Below the pieces are notes generated by a model. It did not search any database and was not told the DNA's origin. It saw nothing but the letters and a program-made list of their open reading frames with translations. Below, in pieces: positions 1-19,100 of a DNA stretch of 64,000 bases. Numbering within the stretch: position 1 is the first letter of the stretch; each line of letters starts with the position of its first letter. The translations under genes were made by a program, and so were the position numbers. The stretch is from Strongylocentrotus purpuratus (Eukaryota; Echinodermata; Echinoidea; Camarodonta; Strongylocentrotidae), in NCBI RefSeq assembly GCF_000002235.5, contig NW_022145615.1, positions 14,797,712-14,861,711 of the forward strand, written 5' to 3'.

Positions 1-2264
1 AATTATTTGTCATATCGTGCTGTTATCTTTGCTATATTTGTTATTTATTTGTTAATGTGTATATTGATTGATCCGTTACAATGGCAATACCTCACATATT
101 TTCACCCTATACTGATTAATCAAGAGGCATATTCGGATAGCATTCTTGTAATAGAACATATTCGAATAAACTATATCCTTGGGAAGGGGTTCAGTTTGTT
201 ATACACCGGTACGTACTAATTAGACCATATATTCTTTTTTAATTGATTTCATAAGCTAATCATACCTATTTTTTTCATCTGTTCTCTCAGACACACCCAT
301 ACCATCCTGACTGGTTATCAAAAGTTAAGATTTCATAAATATTGTCACTCAGCAGCAGCAAAACCAGGGGAAGGCTGATGCACCCCACTTTTTTCTCCAA
401 AATCATGGAGAGTGCCCCTCCTGCAACAATCTTATTAAGAAATTGCTCATTTCCATTTGGCAGTACGTGGGCATTAATTGTTGTTGTAGTTGTTCTTTAT
501 TATTATTATTAATATTATCGTTATGTATGTATGTTTTCATAGTTTATGTATTTTGTCATGTGATAGTTATGTTCCTGGAAAATTAAAAGAATAAAGAATA
601 AATTATAGTTAACAAAATCATGCATCTCCTGTAGCACAATAAGCAGATAAATATCATAAGGTACAATCACCCCCTTTTAATATCTTTTATCATTTATCAT
701 CATTCATGGAAAAACACATTCCTTTTATTTGATATATATTATATGACTGCATCTGTTTTGTATGCTTTGTTCATCATTGCAGCCCCCCCCCCCCCCCCCC
801 ATACCTACAAGTCAAATCTGGCTTTTATAAATGACCCCTTACAAAACCCCTTAAAAAAAAGCGTCGCATCGAAGTGAACAGATGCCTCTCTCACGGTAGA
901 ACATATTAACTATGCCCCTTGAGGGGGGGGGGGCAGAAAAATACGCTAAAGAGAGATAGAGAAAATTGAGAAAATGAATACAAATTTTAACTATTATTAT
1001 GCATTGTAAAATTATGCGACCGCGATTGATGGGGTATATTCAGGGGCGGCGGAGCGACTTCCAAAGTGGGGGGGGGGGGGGGGTGGGGCACCAACAATGG
1101 CACCTTCAAAGGGAAATCTCAAAGCGAATATATACATTCTTTTAGATATTGGTATACCCCTATACATTGTGATTATATTATCAGGGATGATTTCAATTTT
1201 GTTTCTTGTTATGCACCAAACAAGATATTGCTTAAAGGTAATACAAAGTCATTTTTGGAAATTTTGAAAATTGGGTGGGTGGTGATTCTTTACAATTTTG
1301 ATATATTTGGATGCCTCTGTGGATGTATTATAAGCACTACAAAAATGAGCCCCTAAAACACTTCTGCTTTCGAGAAAAATTAAATATAAACATTTACCGG
1401 TGCTCCCGGTAAATTTTGAGAAATTTCAAATAGCGCCTACGGCCGTACAATGGTAGCTGCGACCATGGAAATCTCAGAATATGTAGTTGTGATATATAAT
1501 ATCTAAACAAGAATAGCTAATCTGTCGGTTTTAGTCAAGAAACATTGTTTCATTGCTAAATCAATATCTTGACCTTGAGAGGGAGCTATACAACATAAAG
1601 AGTTTATTATTTACAATTTCATAACACTTTAGACTCAATTTCAACCACGACAACGATCACTGAATATTGTAGGAACGCATATGCTTCCAATATGTTCATT
1701 TGAACCAAATTCATGACCCAATACCAAAACTTTGTAATACCTATAATCATCATACTTCGCCGGTTGGTCTGAAAATGCATTAGCGAGCGAGGAAAATTAA
1801 AAAAAATTGTGAGGTCGCAGTGCACAAAATTACTTCTTATAATAAAAAGGAAAAAACCCAACCCTGATGGGGTCATAAGCACATAAGTGTCGTAATGAAG
1901 TGTTAAGCTCCACATTAGGCTGACGAAAGCATTTGGGTTAGTATTATTGCCTATGCCCTTACGATGGCCATTATATAGAAATACTCCACACGGAGTGGAG
2001 ATGGTGCACATTGTGCATGAATGAATCCGATGACCGTGTGTTGTAATAGATGTACACACGCCTAGAGACGGTATTCCGTATTAAGCGGTTTATGAATCCA
2101 GCTCTTTAATATTATTGTTATTATTCGCATAACGGTAGAAGTAACATAATTATATCAACTATAAATGCGAGCGAGCTTTGGTGGAAAATTGCTCTTAGTC
2201 GCTTAAAATTTCAGGAGTGCGCTTATAGAAGCATATTTAAAAGGATAAATAGACACTTATTAAA

Positions 2265-2625
2265 AAAGAAAAGGAGCATGCACGTGTCAAAGTACAAAAG
2301 GATCATTATCAGAGGTGAAAAGGAAATTGTGAAAGAAAAGGGGCACAATATGGGCATTTATCGAAAGTGAAAGGGGACTTTTATTTTTAAAAAAAGGAGG
2401 AAGTGGCTCTTATTCAAAAGAAAAAGAGGCATATGTTAAAATAAACAGGGCACTTGAGAAAAAAGGGGCAGTTATGAGAGGTGAAAAGGGACACTCATCA
2501 TAGATGAAAAGAGCATTTATCAGGAGGGGAAGGGGCACTTGTCAAAGTAAAACAAGTATCTCTCAGATTTGAATAGGGGCATTTTTCGGAGGTGAAGGGG
2601 CACTTATCTGAAGTGAAAAGGAGTA
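2265..2625. repeat. Degenerate GGGGCAC-type minisatellite
   Basis: Repeated words such as GGGGCACTTATC, GTGAAAAGG and GGGCATTTAT recur every 25 to 40 bases without exact periodicity. Similar GGGGCAC words occur at 29170-29540. Confidence 0.5.
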
Positions 2626-2819
2626 ACTTCGGGTCGGAGGGACCGCATTCGTGTTCACAACATCTCCGGTAAAGGGATACTTTTCACGCAACAAGTCCGG
2701 CCCGAATTGACTTATACACACCGGAGATGAGGGCAGGGGTGTCGCTAAAGGGTGGTGTGGGGGTGCGACACCCCCACCCACCTGTCATGATATTGTCGGT
2801 AAATTTGCTCTGCTGTCGG

Positions 2820-2962
2820 GGAAAATGAGAAAAGGGAGAGGGGAAAAATGAGAGGGAAAGGGAAAGAAAAGATATGAAAGAAAGGAAGAGAAGAGAAGAA
2901 AGAAAGAGAAAAAAGAAAAAGAGGAAGGAGAGGAAAGAAAGGAGAATAAAGAAAAGAAAGAA

Positions 2963-3001
<39 letters not shown>
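2820..3001. repeat. Purine tract with (GA)n microsatellite
   Basis: A long run of only A and G from about 2820, ending in a perfect (GA)n at 2967-3001. The minus-strand reading frame over it is low-complexity Ser/Leu/Phe and not a gene. Confidence 0.85.
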
Positions 3002-3006
<5 letters not shown>

Positions 3007-3029
3007 CGCGGGAGGGGGGGGGGGGGTAA

Positions 3030-3650
3030 TCGAAAACCGTGATACAACGAAGCGTCTTCTTTCTCTAATAATTTAATAAAAAAGCATAAGCGGGGGAGGG
3101 GGGAGTGGGGGGGGGGGGGGGGCACTCAACTCAGACAAGGATTAAGAGTAATAATTTAATGAAAAGTCAAAGCTTCCGCGCCTCACGCGGGAGAGGAAAA
3201 CTGAATTTAGACAAGGATTCCCGGCCCCCACCCCCCCCCCCCCCCACTCCGGGGTCGGAATGACCGCATGCGTGTTACCAAAATGTCCGGTAAAGGGGTA
3301 CTTTTCACGCACCAAAGTCCGGCTCGAACATTACACTACATAGACTTTACACACCGGACTTAGGGGGTGTTTTCAAAAGGAGGGAACACGCATATGCGTA
3401 CCCTAAATAACACTGAGTGGGGGCCGGGCAAGGATTAAGAGCCAGAGAACGGTTGTTTTTTCTCTTATAATTTAATGAAACGGCAAACTTTCGCGCTTTG
3501 CGCGGGAGGGGGGGGGGATGAATTCAGACAAGGATTAAGAGTCGAAAACAGTACAACGAATCGTCTTCTTTCTCTAATAATTTAATGAAATGTCAAAGCT
3601 TTCGCGCTTCGCGCTGGAGGGCGGGGAGGGAGGGGGGGGGGGAGGAACTG
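3030..3650. repeat. About 100-bp tandem repeat with G runs, 4 degenerate copies
   Basis: Copies near 3040, 3140, 3440 and 3540 share GACAAGGATTAAGAG, TCTAATAATTTAATGAAA and a GCGCTTCGCGC-like palindrome followed by 8 or more Gs. A separate segment at 2633-2727 is duplicated at 3250-3358 (ATGACCGCATGCGTG-like, ACTTTTCACGCA). Confidence 0.65.
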
Positions 3651-3960
3651 ACATATAATTTAGCTCCTGGCCCCGGGTTTATAGGGTTAGATTTGTAGAC
3701 ATTGGGATTAATATATTTGTCGGTAATTGGTGGCCTCTACATCCCCCCCCCCCCCCACCGTTATGTGTTCCTATATCTATTAATGTATGCGAATTCGCGT
3801 TCTGACTATTTCAATACACCGTTGTGAATGAAAATTGATTACATAACGAAAATGGTCTATTGAAATGTGTGAGGCATACCAATATCTGTCGAAAAGTCGA
3901 TACAATTATTGTCAAAGTTGCTAAACAAATAGACGTAGATTTTCTTTAAAATGAAATTTG

Positions 3961-4103
3961 AAGCCCCACTGTCCTACTTGTAGCTACTTGCTCCCTCTGT
4001 AAAGAAAACTTCCCCAATCGGTGCCTGTTGGTCCCCCATGATCCTGTTTTTCTTATGTTAGTTGAGAGCTGAGTTGATGAGATAGCCACCTGTCAGTGAC
4101 CTG
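3961..4103 (+). repeat. Dispersed repeat, copy 1
   Basis: About 143 bases matching the reverse complement of 48272-48420, sharing TACTTGTAGCTACTTG, GGTCCCCCATGATCCT and GAGCTGAGTTGATGAGATA. The family was not identified. Confidence 0.7.
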
Positions 4104-4292
4104 GCTGGGTGGTCTAATCCCTTCTGGCCCAGTAGTATTGACGGTCTTTAAGTGCACTAAATTTGGGTCTATATTCGGTGGCAATTCCTCTGATCCTGGA
4201 TAATCTGATCCCATCAGATCCCAGATTCGAAACGCCATCTGTCGTTGAATTTCGTTCAGTGATTTGACGTCATTATCCATAGACGTAGCCAT
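4053..4292 (-). CDS. Short divergent ORF next to the GOLPH3 start, unrecognised
   Basis: An ATG in good context (AAAATGG) at 4292 opens 79 codons (MATSMDNDVKSLNEIQRQMA..., RIWDLMGSDYPG). It lies 108 bases from the GOLPH3 ATG on the opposite strand, so a shared bidirectional promoter is possible. The last third runs into a dispersed repeat also found at 48272-48420, so a real protein would probably splice out earlier (for example at AG|GTCACT). No family is recognised; it may be a first exon of a divergent gene, or chance. Confidence 0.3.
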   Translation of the reverse strand: MATSMDNDVKSLNEIQRQMAFRIWDLMGSDYPGSEELPPNIDPNLVHLKTVNTTGPEGIRPPSQVTDRWLSHQLSSQLT

Positions 4293-4400
4293 TTTGGAAA
4301 GCTAGCCTGTGGCTGTGTTGTTTTCCCACGAAAAGCAGAATCATTTAACTATTATTTGTTCAAAGATAAGTCACTGTGTTAAAATATTTGACATTCTATC

Positions 4401-10520
<6,120 letters not shown>

Positions 10521-11208
10521 TCAGGTGCCTTCCTCTATTCACACCATGAACTAACTTGTATTAGCTGAAGTGACAGACAGACCCACTACTTTCTTCAACT
10601 CCATTCAGCGAGCATGGATGACTTCATTCAATGACTACAGTCCAAATGCCTTCCTTTGTAGTTTGTGCTCACTGTACACTGAGCTGGAGTGAGTGACAGA
10701 CTCCTTCTTCATTCACCGCTACACAGATGAAGCAGACATGGACACCAGCTAAATGAATATGATGTTTTTGAAGAAAACATAAGATTTGTGACCCAGTTAT
10801 CATTCTTCTTGAGTGGATGCAGTCCAGGAGAACATCCGATTTGGTCATGTTCTTTACCAAGTGGTCTAGAGAGATACGTGCTAGAGAGATGACCAAACAG
10901 CTCTAAATATTTAGCAGCCACATGTCCTCTTCGGATTCAAGCATTGTCTCAAAGCAAGGTCGGATACATGTGCTTAGGCTTTATGAAAAATGTTGTGTTT
11001 CAGACTTCCTTACCAAACATCTGTGTTTTTAGGTTCCTTTATTGTTATTATTTGGTATAAACTAAACATTCTAATGACAGAAGTGTATTTTAGGTATTGG
11101 CAATTAAATGCACGCGAATCCTATAGGCTTCCAATTACTGAAAAAAAGGGGAGAGCGAAAGAGTAACCTCAACTGCAGATGTGAATGACTTGTTACAACT
11201 CATTTACA

Positions 11209-11214
11209 AATAAA
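11209..11214 (+). terminator. Candidate GOLPH3 poly(A) signal AATAAA
   Basis: First canonical AATAAA after the GOLPH3 stop, giving a 3' UTR of about 0.7 kb. Further AATAAA words lie downstream (near 12095, 14310 and 16346), so longer 3' UTR forms are possible. Position only; no transcript evidence. Confidence 0.4.
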
Positions 11215-11900
11215 ATCAAAAGAAATTGAATCGCATTGGTTTATTAATAACATTTCATTGCGGCCATAGGCAGACCAACTTGCGAAATTCATTTATAGGG
11301 TAAAATATTTACATGTTCTATCATGATAGTCATAAAAATAGGTTTCAGTTTTTTTGATGTACTAAACTTCAGAATAATGAATCTTAAATCAATCTACCAA
11401 ATGTTCAGAATAAAAACGATTATTTCATTATTGACGTATGGAATATCGGGATATGAGAAATCTGTTTCTCCAAAATTATGAACTTTGGAAAATGACAATC
11501 GCCTCATGTTTTTTAAGCCTCTATCTCGTGGCATTGAGCAATTTTTGACATGTACAGATATCTTTAACTTATATTAATCTTTTTTGTTTTTACTTCCATT
11601 GTGTGCCCAAAATTTAGTTTAATACCCAGCACACAGAAAATATATAATTTTACTATAATTTTATTTTGAAGTAGTAGACCATTCCCTGTGAGAAGCGAAA
11701 GCCAATGAATCATTATGATGTGGTAGCGACTGAGCAGAGCTTCAAAGTGTATCAATCACCTGATTTTTTAATTTTTTTTTTGCATAGTTGCATGTATGAA
11801 ATCAACCTCAAATAGTTTACCTGGTATTCTATAGATATTCTTACGGTTGGGGGGGGGGGGGGGGCTGGTTAAAGAAAAGGATAACATAAAACCACTGGTA

Positions 11901-11949
11901 TAGGGCATGCACAGAACCCAAGTCTGTCTTGGGTCCTGTGCGTGCCCTA
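11901..11949. repeat. Short strong hairpin (22-bp arms, 5-base loop)
   Basis: Arms 11901-11922 and 11928-11949 pair with two mismatches. Lies in the GOLPH3 downstream region. Confidence 0.75.
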
Positions 11950-13207
11950 TTCTATGCGAGCGTGAGTACACATATGTTAACTAGTCTACTCAACAAGACA
12001 TAAATTCGTTCACTGGTAATGTATTTAAATTGCATTATCTCTTTGTTGCTCATATTTTGAACACATTATAGCCACATGGAAGCTCTTGAATCATGAATAA
12101 AGCATGTATTGGTGATTGGTACACTTTAGAGAATCATTAGAAATAATGATAAGAAAGTGAACAGACCACCATTTGTGAAGAAGAACAGATATTTTGTACA
12201 TACAATATTTTATTCCACTTGTTCTTCTGAATACAGTAATATATTATATATATGATGTAGAATCAGAAATTTTCATAAGAATGTTGCTTTCTTATGTTAT
12301 ACAACATTTTTGTTGTTGGATATAGTATCATTGTTTTGAAAAATGTTTAATACAGTTCTATCTTTTCATTTACATTTTTTTAATACACCCGGTAAATAGT
12401 CCTGTTGAATAGAAAGAAGAGAGTCACAGATGTGTACTTATTTGTTTCTACTTGGCTCAGTTTAATAATTTCCTGTTAGGTTTGATTTGACTGTACACTT
12501 TTTTTTAAAAGTCAGATTTATTTTTATCATTGAATTATTTACAAATAACCAGTATTATGTTTGTTCTATTTTTTTTCCCTGTGGTACTAATTGTTCTTCT
12601 TTTCTTTTCTTCTGTTCCTTTACTCATTACCTTCAATGTCTTCTTTCTTGCATTTCCTGCTTTTCTTTGTTACTTTTCTTTGTTTCTTATCCTCATTATT
12701 TCTTTTAATTTCTCTTTCTGTATCTACTTCTAGATTTTGTGGTCGTATAAATACGTATTTTCGTTTTCACTTTTTTGTGGGAGGGGGGGGGGGGGGAGAT
12801 GGGGGATATTTCCCCTTTTCACTTAGCAAATTGGATAGGATCTATGTGGTTATTGAAGAAATTTTGTTACTCTTTTGCTTGTAAATTAGGGAATGTTGAC
12901 TTACATACATGTATATGTATGTGTACATTTTGTAATGTGTGCAGATGCATGAACAACCATTATGCATGACAAAACAGATACAAAAGTGACTGCGCAACTC
13001 TCTTTACTGAGTTGTGTATACCCATTTTCTCCATTGTCCTAGCTACACGCATCCGATGCAAAGGCTACCTGAATGTGATCTAAATACCGACTCCAAACAA
13101 GCAAATCAAGGCATGAGACTGGAATACCTCAAATGTTATTTAACAATTATTGCATGCGTTATAAGAAATGTATATGCTTATACCATCGGGTTATTCTTTA
13201 TTCTACA

Positions 13208-13372
13208 AATATTGCATACTCAGGCATTCAATACAACAAAATATACTCGCCACCTAATTGTGCCATTATATTTCGACTGAGGCCTGAGGCCTTGATGAAA
13301 TATGATGGCACAAAATTCTGAATTTGGAGTTAGATATATTTTGCTGTATTGAATGCCTGAGCATGCAATATT
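13208..13372. repeat. Foldback / MITE-like inverted repeat, 165 bp
   Basis: Arms of about 65-75 bases (13208-13274 with 13297-13372) share TCAGGCATTCAATACA and its complement, with small indels; the centre is GACTGAGGCCTGAGGCCTT. Confidence 0.75.
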
Positions 13373-16300
13373 TTTGTAACATAAATACAGTATTTGTTAG
13401 CTAGCATCTTATTGGCGGAAAAGGTGTTACTAAACATTTCGTTATATGTGCACGAGCATGCAATATAACTTTAATGCACTTCAAAACGCGTACAATAGGA
13501 AATTAGAGTGTGCACCTCTCTTCCCTGCGCATATACTTGTTTGCATTGTCTTTTTAGCTGCGTGCATGTGATGCGAGGCAACCTAATTGTACTGGAAATC
13601 GAAGGGCCCGACTCCTGACTTTCCAATAGTCAATCAACAGCGCCTACTTATTCCCATCTCTTCATTCCTACGTATTCATACAAAAAGTGATGCCTGCATA
13701 AGTATTGAGCGATGTATTGGGTTCTGATTTTGTATTTTGATCTTTAAAATTGCTCATGGTTTTGGTCTCGTAACAAAGATTGGTTTTCAGAATACTGCCT
13801 CCAGCCTCTTGGGAGAGCCAGCCGAGTCCTGACATAAGCAAAAGTTTGTGCAAAAGGCATACTTTTGCACCAACTTAAAATTATGTTCAGTGTTTAGAAA
13901 GAGTTTTTACCTAAGTATTTTGTATTTTAGGCTAAATTGGTATTATTTTTTTTCCAAGAACACAACTTTGCGTCAATTTCAATTTGACATATTTTTTTCA
14001 CTGGCCTCAATGCCTTCTCCAGTAAACCGTTCAAATTATACGATTTGCTTCTGTAGCTGGGTCAGGGACCACAAACACCAATCACTATACAAAATCATGC
14101 TAGCGAATTAGTTAAGTTCATAAACAAGATGCTGAATAAATCCCCCCCCCCACTTGTTCTAATTTATTTTAGCTGAAAGACCTAAGTGTCATATCTTGTT
14201 GACTCCAGATGTGGTAATTCTGCTGTATAAACCTTTGTTTAAATGTTAAGTACAATTTTCTTTGTATGTCTAGCTCAGCGATACTAGTTTTGTATTTTGA
14301 GTTGATGATGAATAAAATCTCATTAGTAATAAAAGATTCTTGAAGAGAGAGAGGCTTGAAAGATGTATTTCTCTAAAGACAAAAAGAAGAAGCGTGTCAC
14401 CTGAAGAAGAAAAATTGTACGGTAAAAAATTGTTCTCACTATGAGAGGCATATGTACATCATACATGTATGAACATCATTTAATAAATGCAATCGTTGTA
14501 GTGTATTATATTGTTCTTATCTTTTCCCCATCTCTTATTTGACATGTATTCAGTGTTAAATCCTATAGTACTTACCAAGCATTTTTTCTGACACAGAGCT
14601 ATGTTGTCATGATAATAAACAAAGCTTTGCTGCCCTCTGAAGGTGATTTTATTATATGTGTGAACTCTATAACCTTGGCTTCAGCCCACAATACCACCGG
14701 CCTAGAAGACTGACAATGTTTGTTTTGCAAGCCACCTTTAATACTTGTTTGGTGGTTTATGAGGCCAGACATGTCGGTCTCATGGTCCTTATGACATCTG
14801 AGGATTCACAAGTCTGTCCGTCTGTCTGTCTTGTGTTGGTTGATGTACTGGGATTTCCTGATATCTTTTTTTTTAAATGTTTTTGTTTTTGTTTTATTAT
14901 TTAATGTATGTTTTGTTTCTGTCAATGAAAAGTTGTGGCATTTTTAAAGTCAAAATCCAGTATGAATACTTTATTAAATTCTTCAATTCTCTGTTTAGAT
15001 CATGTTTGACTTTGTACTTCAAATGGCTGGATTTTCTGCATTTAAGATACATATATGCTGTAAAGATATAAAAAATGAAATAGCTTTACCCCTTGAATGT
15101 ACCATAACAAATGTGAAGGAGCTTGTAACTACATGTATCACTGCATTTAATAGTTATACTATATTTAGGTGTACAGCTTCTTATGTTCATGTACAGGAGG
15201 AAGTATCAAGTAGTTTAACCTATCACAGGTTTTGTTTCATTATTAATTTACTTTATTTTAATACAAATACTGGAAAAAATAGTTTCTGTACATAGGTACC
15301 TATTTATTTTATTGTTTTTAGATAAATATATAGTCATTTATTTGTGCCTAATTCAGCAATGAAAAAAATGATTGTCAAAATATTGATGTGTGAAACAAAC
15401 ATCGTGGCTGATAACTCTGTCTTGATGAAATGTAAGATAACATGTAAAGATTAAATGTCCTGTATATTGATTAAGGCATCTATCAACAAAGCCTTTTCTC
15501 TCCTTATTGTTGGTCTCAAGTAATAGTATTGTGTTTGATGGTGGAAGACTACATTTAACAAAGCAGCTTTCTAATTCTCTGTAGGGTTCAAATTGCATCC
15601 AATTATCGAAATGATGCTACGATTATGACATTTGACATTAAAGAGCTGAACCAGTGTAATCCTTTCATGAGAGGAGTTTGCTGTTTCTAGATCTACACCA
15701 CCTTTGGAAGTGAATGATGTTCTTGTCAAGGCAAGAATGGATAATCTTAGTGAAATGCCAAGATGAAAAGTGTCTTATAAGGGGCATCATCTTGATGTAT
15801 TGTGGGTTGTGTTGAGCAGCTTTGGTAAGTGGGGTTTTTCGTTTTTTTATACCGAGGCCATCCTCTTGAAACTGTAGAAAGAGATGCCAAGATAATATTT
15901 TGAGAGTATACATTCTGTATCCTATTCTAACTCCTTCTTTGCCTTGGTTGACTGATGGGACAAAGACTGGACTGCCTCAGTCAACGTTTGTCACACACAC
16001 AGAGAGTACATATTCCTGTGTTCCATCCATACCAAATAAAGAGTTAAATACTCTCTTCAGCATTATCATTTTAAATGTTATCAGGCTTTCTAATTATGTA
16101 TAGTAGAGGATTTAAAAATAACCAGTGATTGTTAAAAATGCTACATGTAGCCAGCCAAAAAGAAGGTTTATACAGTACAGTGCATGTGTGTGCATTATCT
16201 TGATCTAATGTATATGAACAGTGAAATGGGTGGGCATATTGTTTTACACTTATTCTGTATAATGTCTGTAATTACATGTTGTCATACTTCAAGGTGATGG

Positions 16301-19094
16301 TACCATCGAGAGAAATGGATGATTGTAAAATCTACTGATGTTTTCAATAAAATATTTTAATCTAAAGTATATCAACTGTAAAAACAAATTTCTTTGGTCT
16401 ACAATTATTACCATGTTTCACTTTTGTTGTATTTTCACACTGCATGTACAATTTATGTTGTTGTTATGAATTTCCAATTTCCGCTAAATATTTGTCAAAT
16501 TGATAATCTTGAAAATAAGAGAAGTCCACCTTGGCTTTAGTTGGTTTTGTAAAAAAAAAAAAAATAATGGAAATTTGATGAAAATCCAAATAAGGATAGA
16601 AAAGTTCATAAATGTAAGTTTCAAATGATCACATACAATTTGTGAACTAACAAATTCATACTTTTTTTCCCTTTGGAAAAATAGAAATGTGCCTCAGAAC
16701 AATGTTCCATTGAAGCCCCAGAAATGTATACCGTATTTTACTAAATGGAGAGCTATTTTAAAATCTAAATTATAAAGTTGCCAATTTACGTTGTCAATAC
16801 AACTTCAAAATTCATAACCTCGAATGGTCACCAATCCTGCCATTTCATTTTTTTTCTTGTATGAAAACCAACTTGATACATGCATAAGGTCAGACTTTCC
16901 CTGTAAATTCACAACAAATGCCCTACAGATTAAAGTCACCATCAATCTCACAGATGTTTTTATACCAAAGCTCCTCATCCACTTGCATCTACATGAAATC
17001 AATTAGAAACACCAAGTTGAAGAAGAAAAGTCATTTGGATAAATATGTTTTATTGTCTCAAAGTCTTCGTCATAGTATTTGAACTGTACAAAAAGTGAAA
17101 TATCTTACAGAATTTTTGGTTGTTGTAGTTCGTCATGTGAAGTTGGTTGAGTTGATCAAAGTAATACAAAGCATGAACACACTTGACCATGAAAATCGCC
17201 CATATGTCGCCAGTGCACATGGAAGACAGCCTAAATAAATTCAATATACTTGACACAGTATTAAAGAATAATGTAAGGACAGAACAAAATGAATGATCCA
17301 TACTGATCAAAATGTTATGATCAACTTATACAGTTGTAAGGGGTTGATACATAGCCAATTAGAATATGATTCAATCATGAAATTGTATATCTAATTTCAT
17401 TGCAATGTGAGTCATATTACCAACCACACACATGTACTTCTGGCTTATGAGTTGTTCAATATTTCAATTTTGTTACATGTAAATGATGTAACAACTCTAT
17501 AGCACTAGAAAATAACATGTATGAAGTGTGTGCATCACATAAGAGCTTAGACATGCACATGTAAATGTAGGGGGAGGGGGTACACAACCACGCTGACAAA
17601 AAAGTTTGTAAATACCCATAAATTACAGAATTGATACAATTGTGAGTTGGTGATAATAACTGGATACAGGATGATTCATTATTTGACTGCTAAGGCAGTC
17701 ATCTATTACTTCCAATGTCATTTTATATTATGTAAAAACAAGCAAAATACTACACATAATTTGATTACCGTGTTTATGCACAAAAAGTTGTCATAATATT
17801 TGTGTAGTTGTCTGGATACTATCGCATATGGCAAGATTACTATGATTTGTAACATTTAATTATAATCAAATTAATTCAATCATACAATTACACAGCTTGC
17901 ACATATAGTAATAATCTAAATTTAAATGAAATTCCTAACATTTCATAATCAAATCAATCAATAAATAAATGAACAAATCCAACAATTATCTTGTTTCTTG
18001 GGGCAATATGATCACATTGGTAGGGGGAAAAATAATGCATTTAATATAATACTTCTTTGAGGAATCTGAATAATACATGGCAGCACACAGAAAACATCAA
18101 TATCAAACAATTCATATATTGCACTTTTTCTTAATAAAGATATGTAGCATTATCTTGCTACCTCTTACTATCTCACTAAAAAATAAACCCTACAAAACCT
18201 CTTTTAGAAGAAAACAAAGCAGCTACATACATGTCCACATACTCTTTTGCACATGATCATAGGATCAAGATTGGAATGAAATGTCAATCAAATAATATTA
18301 TTGGTCCCCGGCAAGGGAAAGACTTGTGCCCATTCAAGTTCAGGATGAGTAAAAACTCCTTCCAATTACATATTTCAGCAATCTGCTGCGGATGAAATGA
18401 AATTAATTTTTGTGTATCTTTACGATGGACTGAAAACTGCATGCACTAAAGATTAAAGGCAAACTTGAAAGAAAATTTCAAGTACCATATTTTTAATAGG
18501 AAGCCACATGCGAAACTAGCAATACAAAAGTTGCTTGTTTTTATTCAGGACATTATACCATTTTATACATATTCTCACTCCATATATATTACTATATATA
18601 GTTTATCTATACACTGTACACTATACAATGCTACATGAAAGCCAATCTATACAAAATACCAAATGAATCTAATATACACATACAGCTATCTCCAATAGTT
18701 GGAGTATATCCAGATTAAACAATCAATTACATTTGCACCATTCAAGGTAAACAATCTACATGCGTTTGTCAGGCTGGGTCATTAAAACATCAACAGCAGG
18801 GCTCACTCAACAGAAATACTAAATTAAAAAAACACCTTTGATGCCAACATACAAAACTTAAATGACAAATAGACAGAGTAAACATTGAACCGATGAAAGA
18901 AATTAATCAACAGTTTGATCCAAGTGATTTTCCATTCGGTGGAGGGTCATGTAGATGTAGTACATGTTACTGATCGCGCCACAATTCTTCACCTAGACTT
19001 GCACATATACATGCCATTTCTCACTGAAGCACAGTTAATTTGAAATCATTTGTATATGAGAATTATAACTGTAATATCCATCGTAATCAATGTC

Positions 19095-19100
19095 TTTATT
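19095..19100 (-). terminator. Candidate poly(A) signal of the PDZD2-like gene
   Basis: TTTATT on the plus strand reads AATAAA on the minus strand, about 2 kb past the stop at 21059. Others lie at about 18538 and 17048. Which is used cannot be told from sequence. Confidence 0.25.

Larger units (their letters stand above)
1..4050. other. Repeat-rich flank upstream of GOLPH3
   Basis: No supported gene. It holds poly-C (783-800) and poly-G runs (926-938, 1069-1083), a degenerate GGGGCACTTATC-type minisatellite (about 2265-2625), a purine-rich tract with (GA)n, and roughly 100-bp G-rich repeats (3030-3650). Reading frames here lack splice or codon support. Confidence 0.6.

Noticed and set aside
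2563..3125. Two minus-strand Pro/Ser/Phe-rich frames
   Set aside because: They cover the GA-rich tract and poly-G runs; no gene structure.
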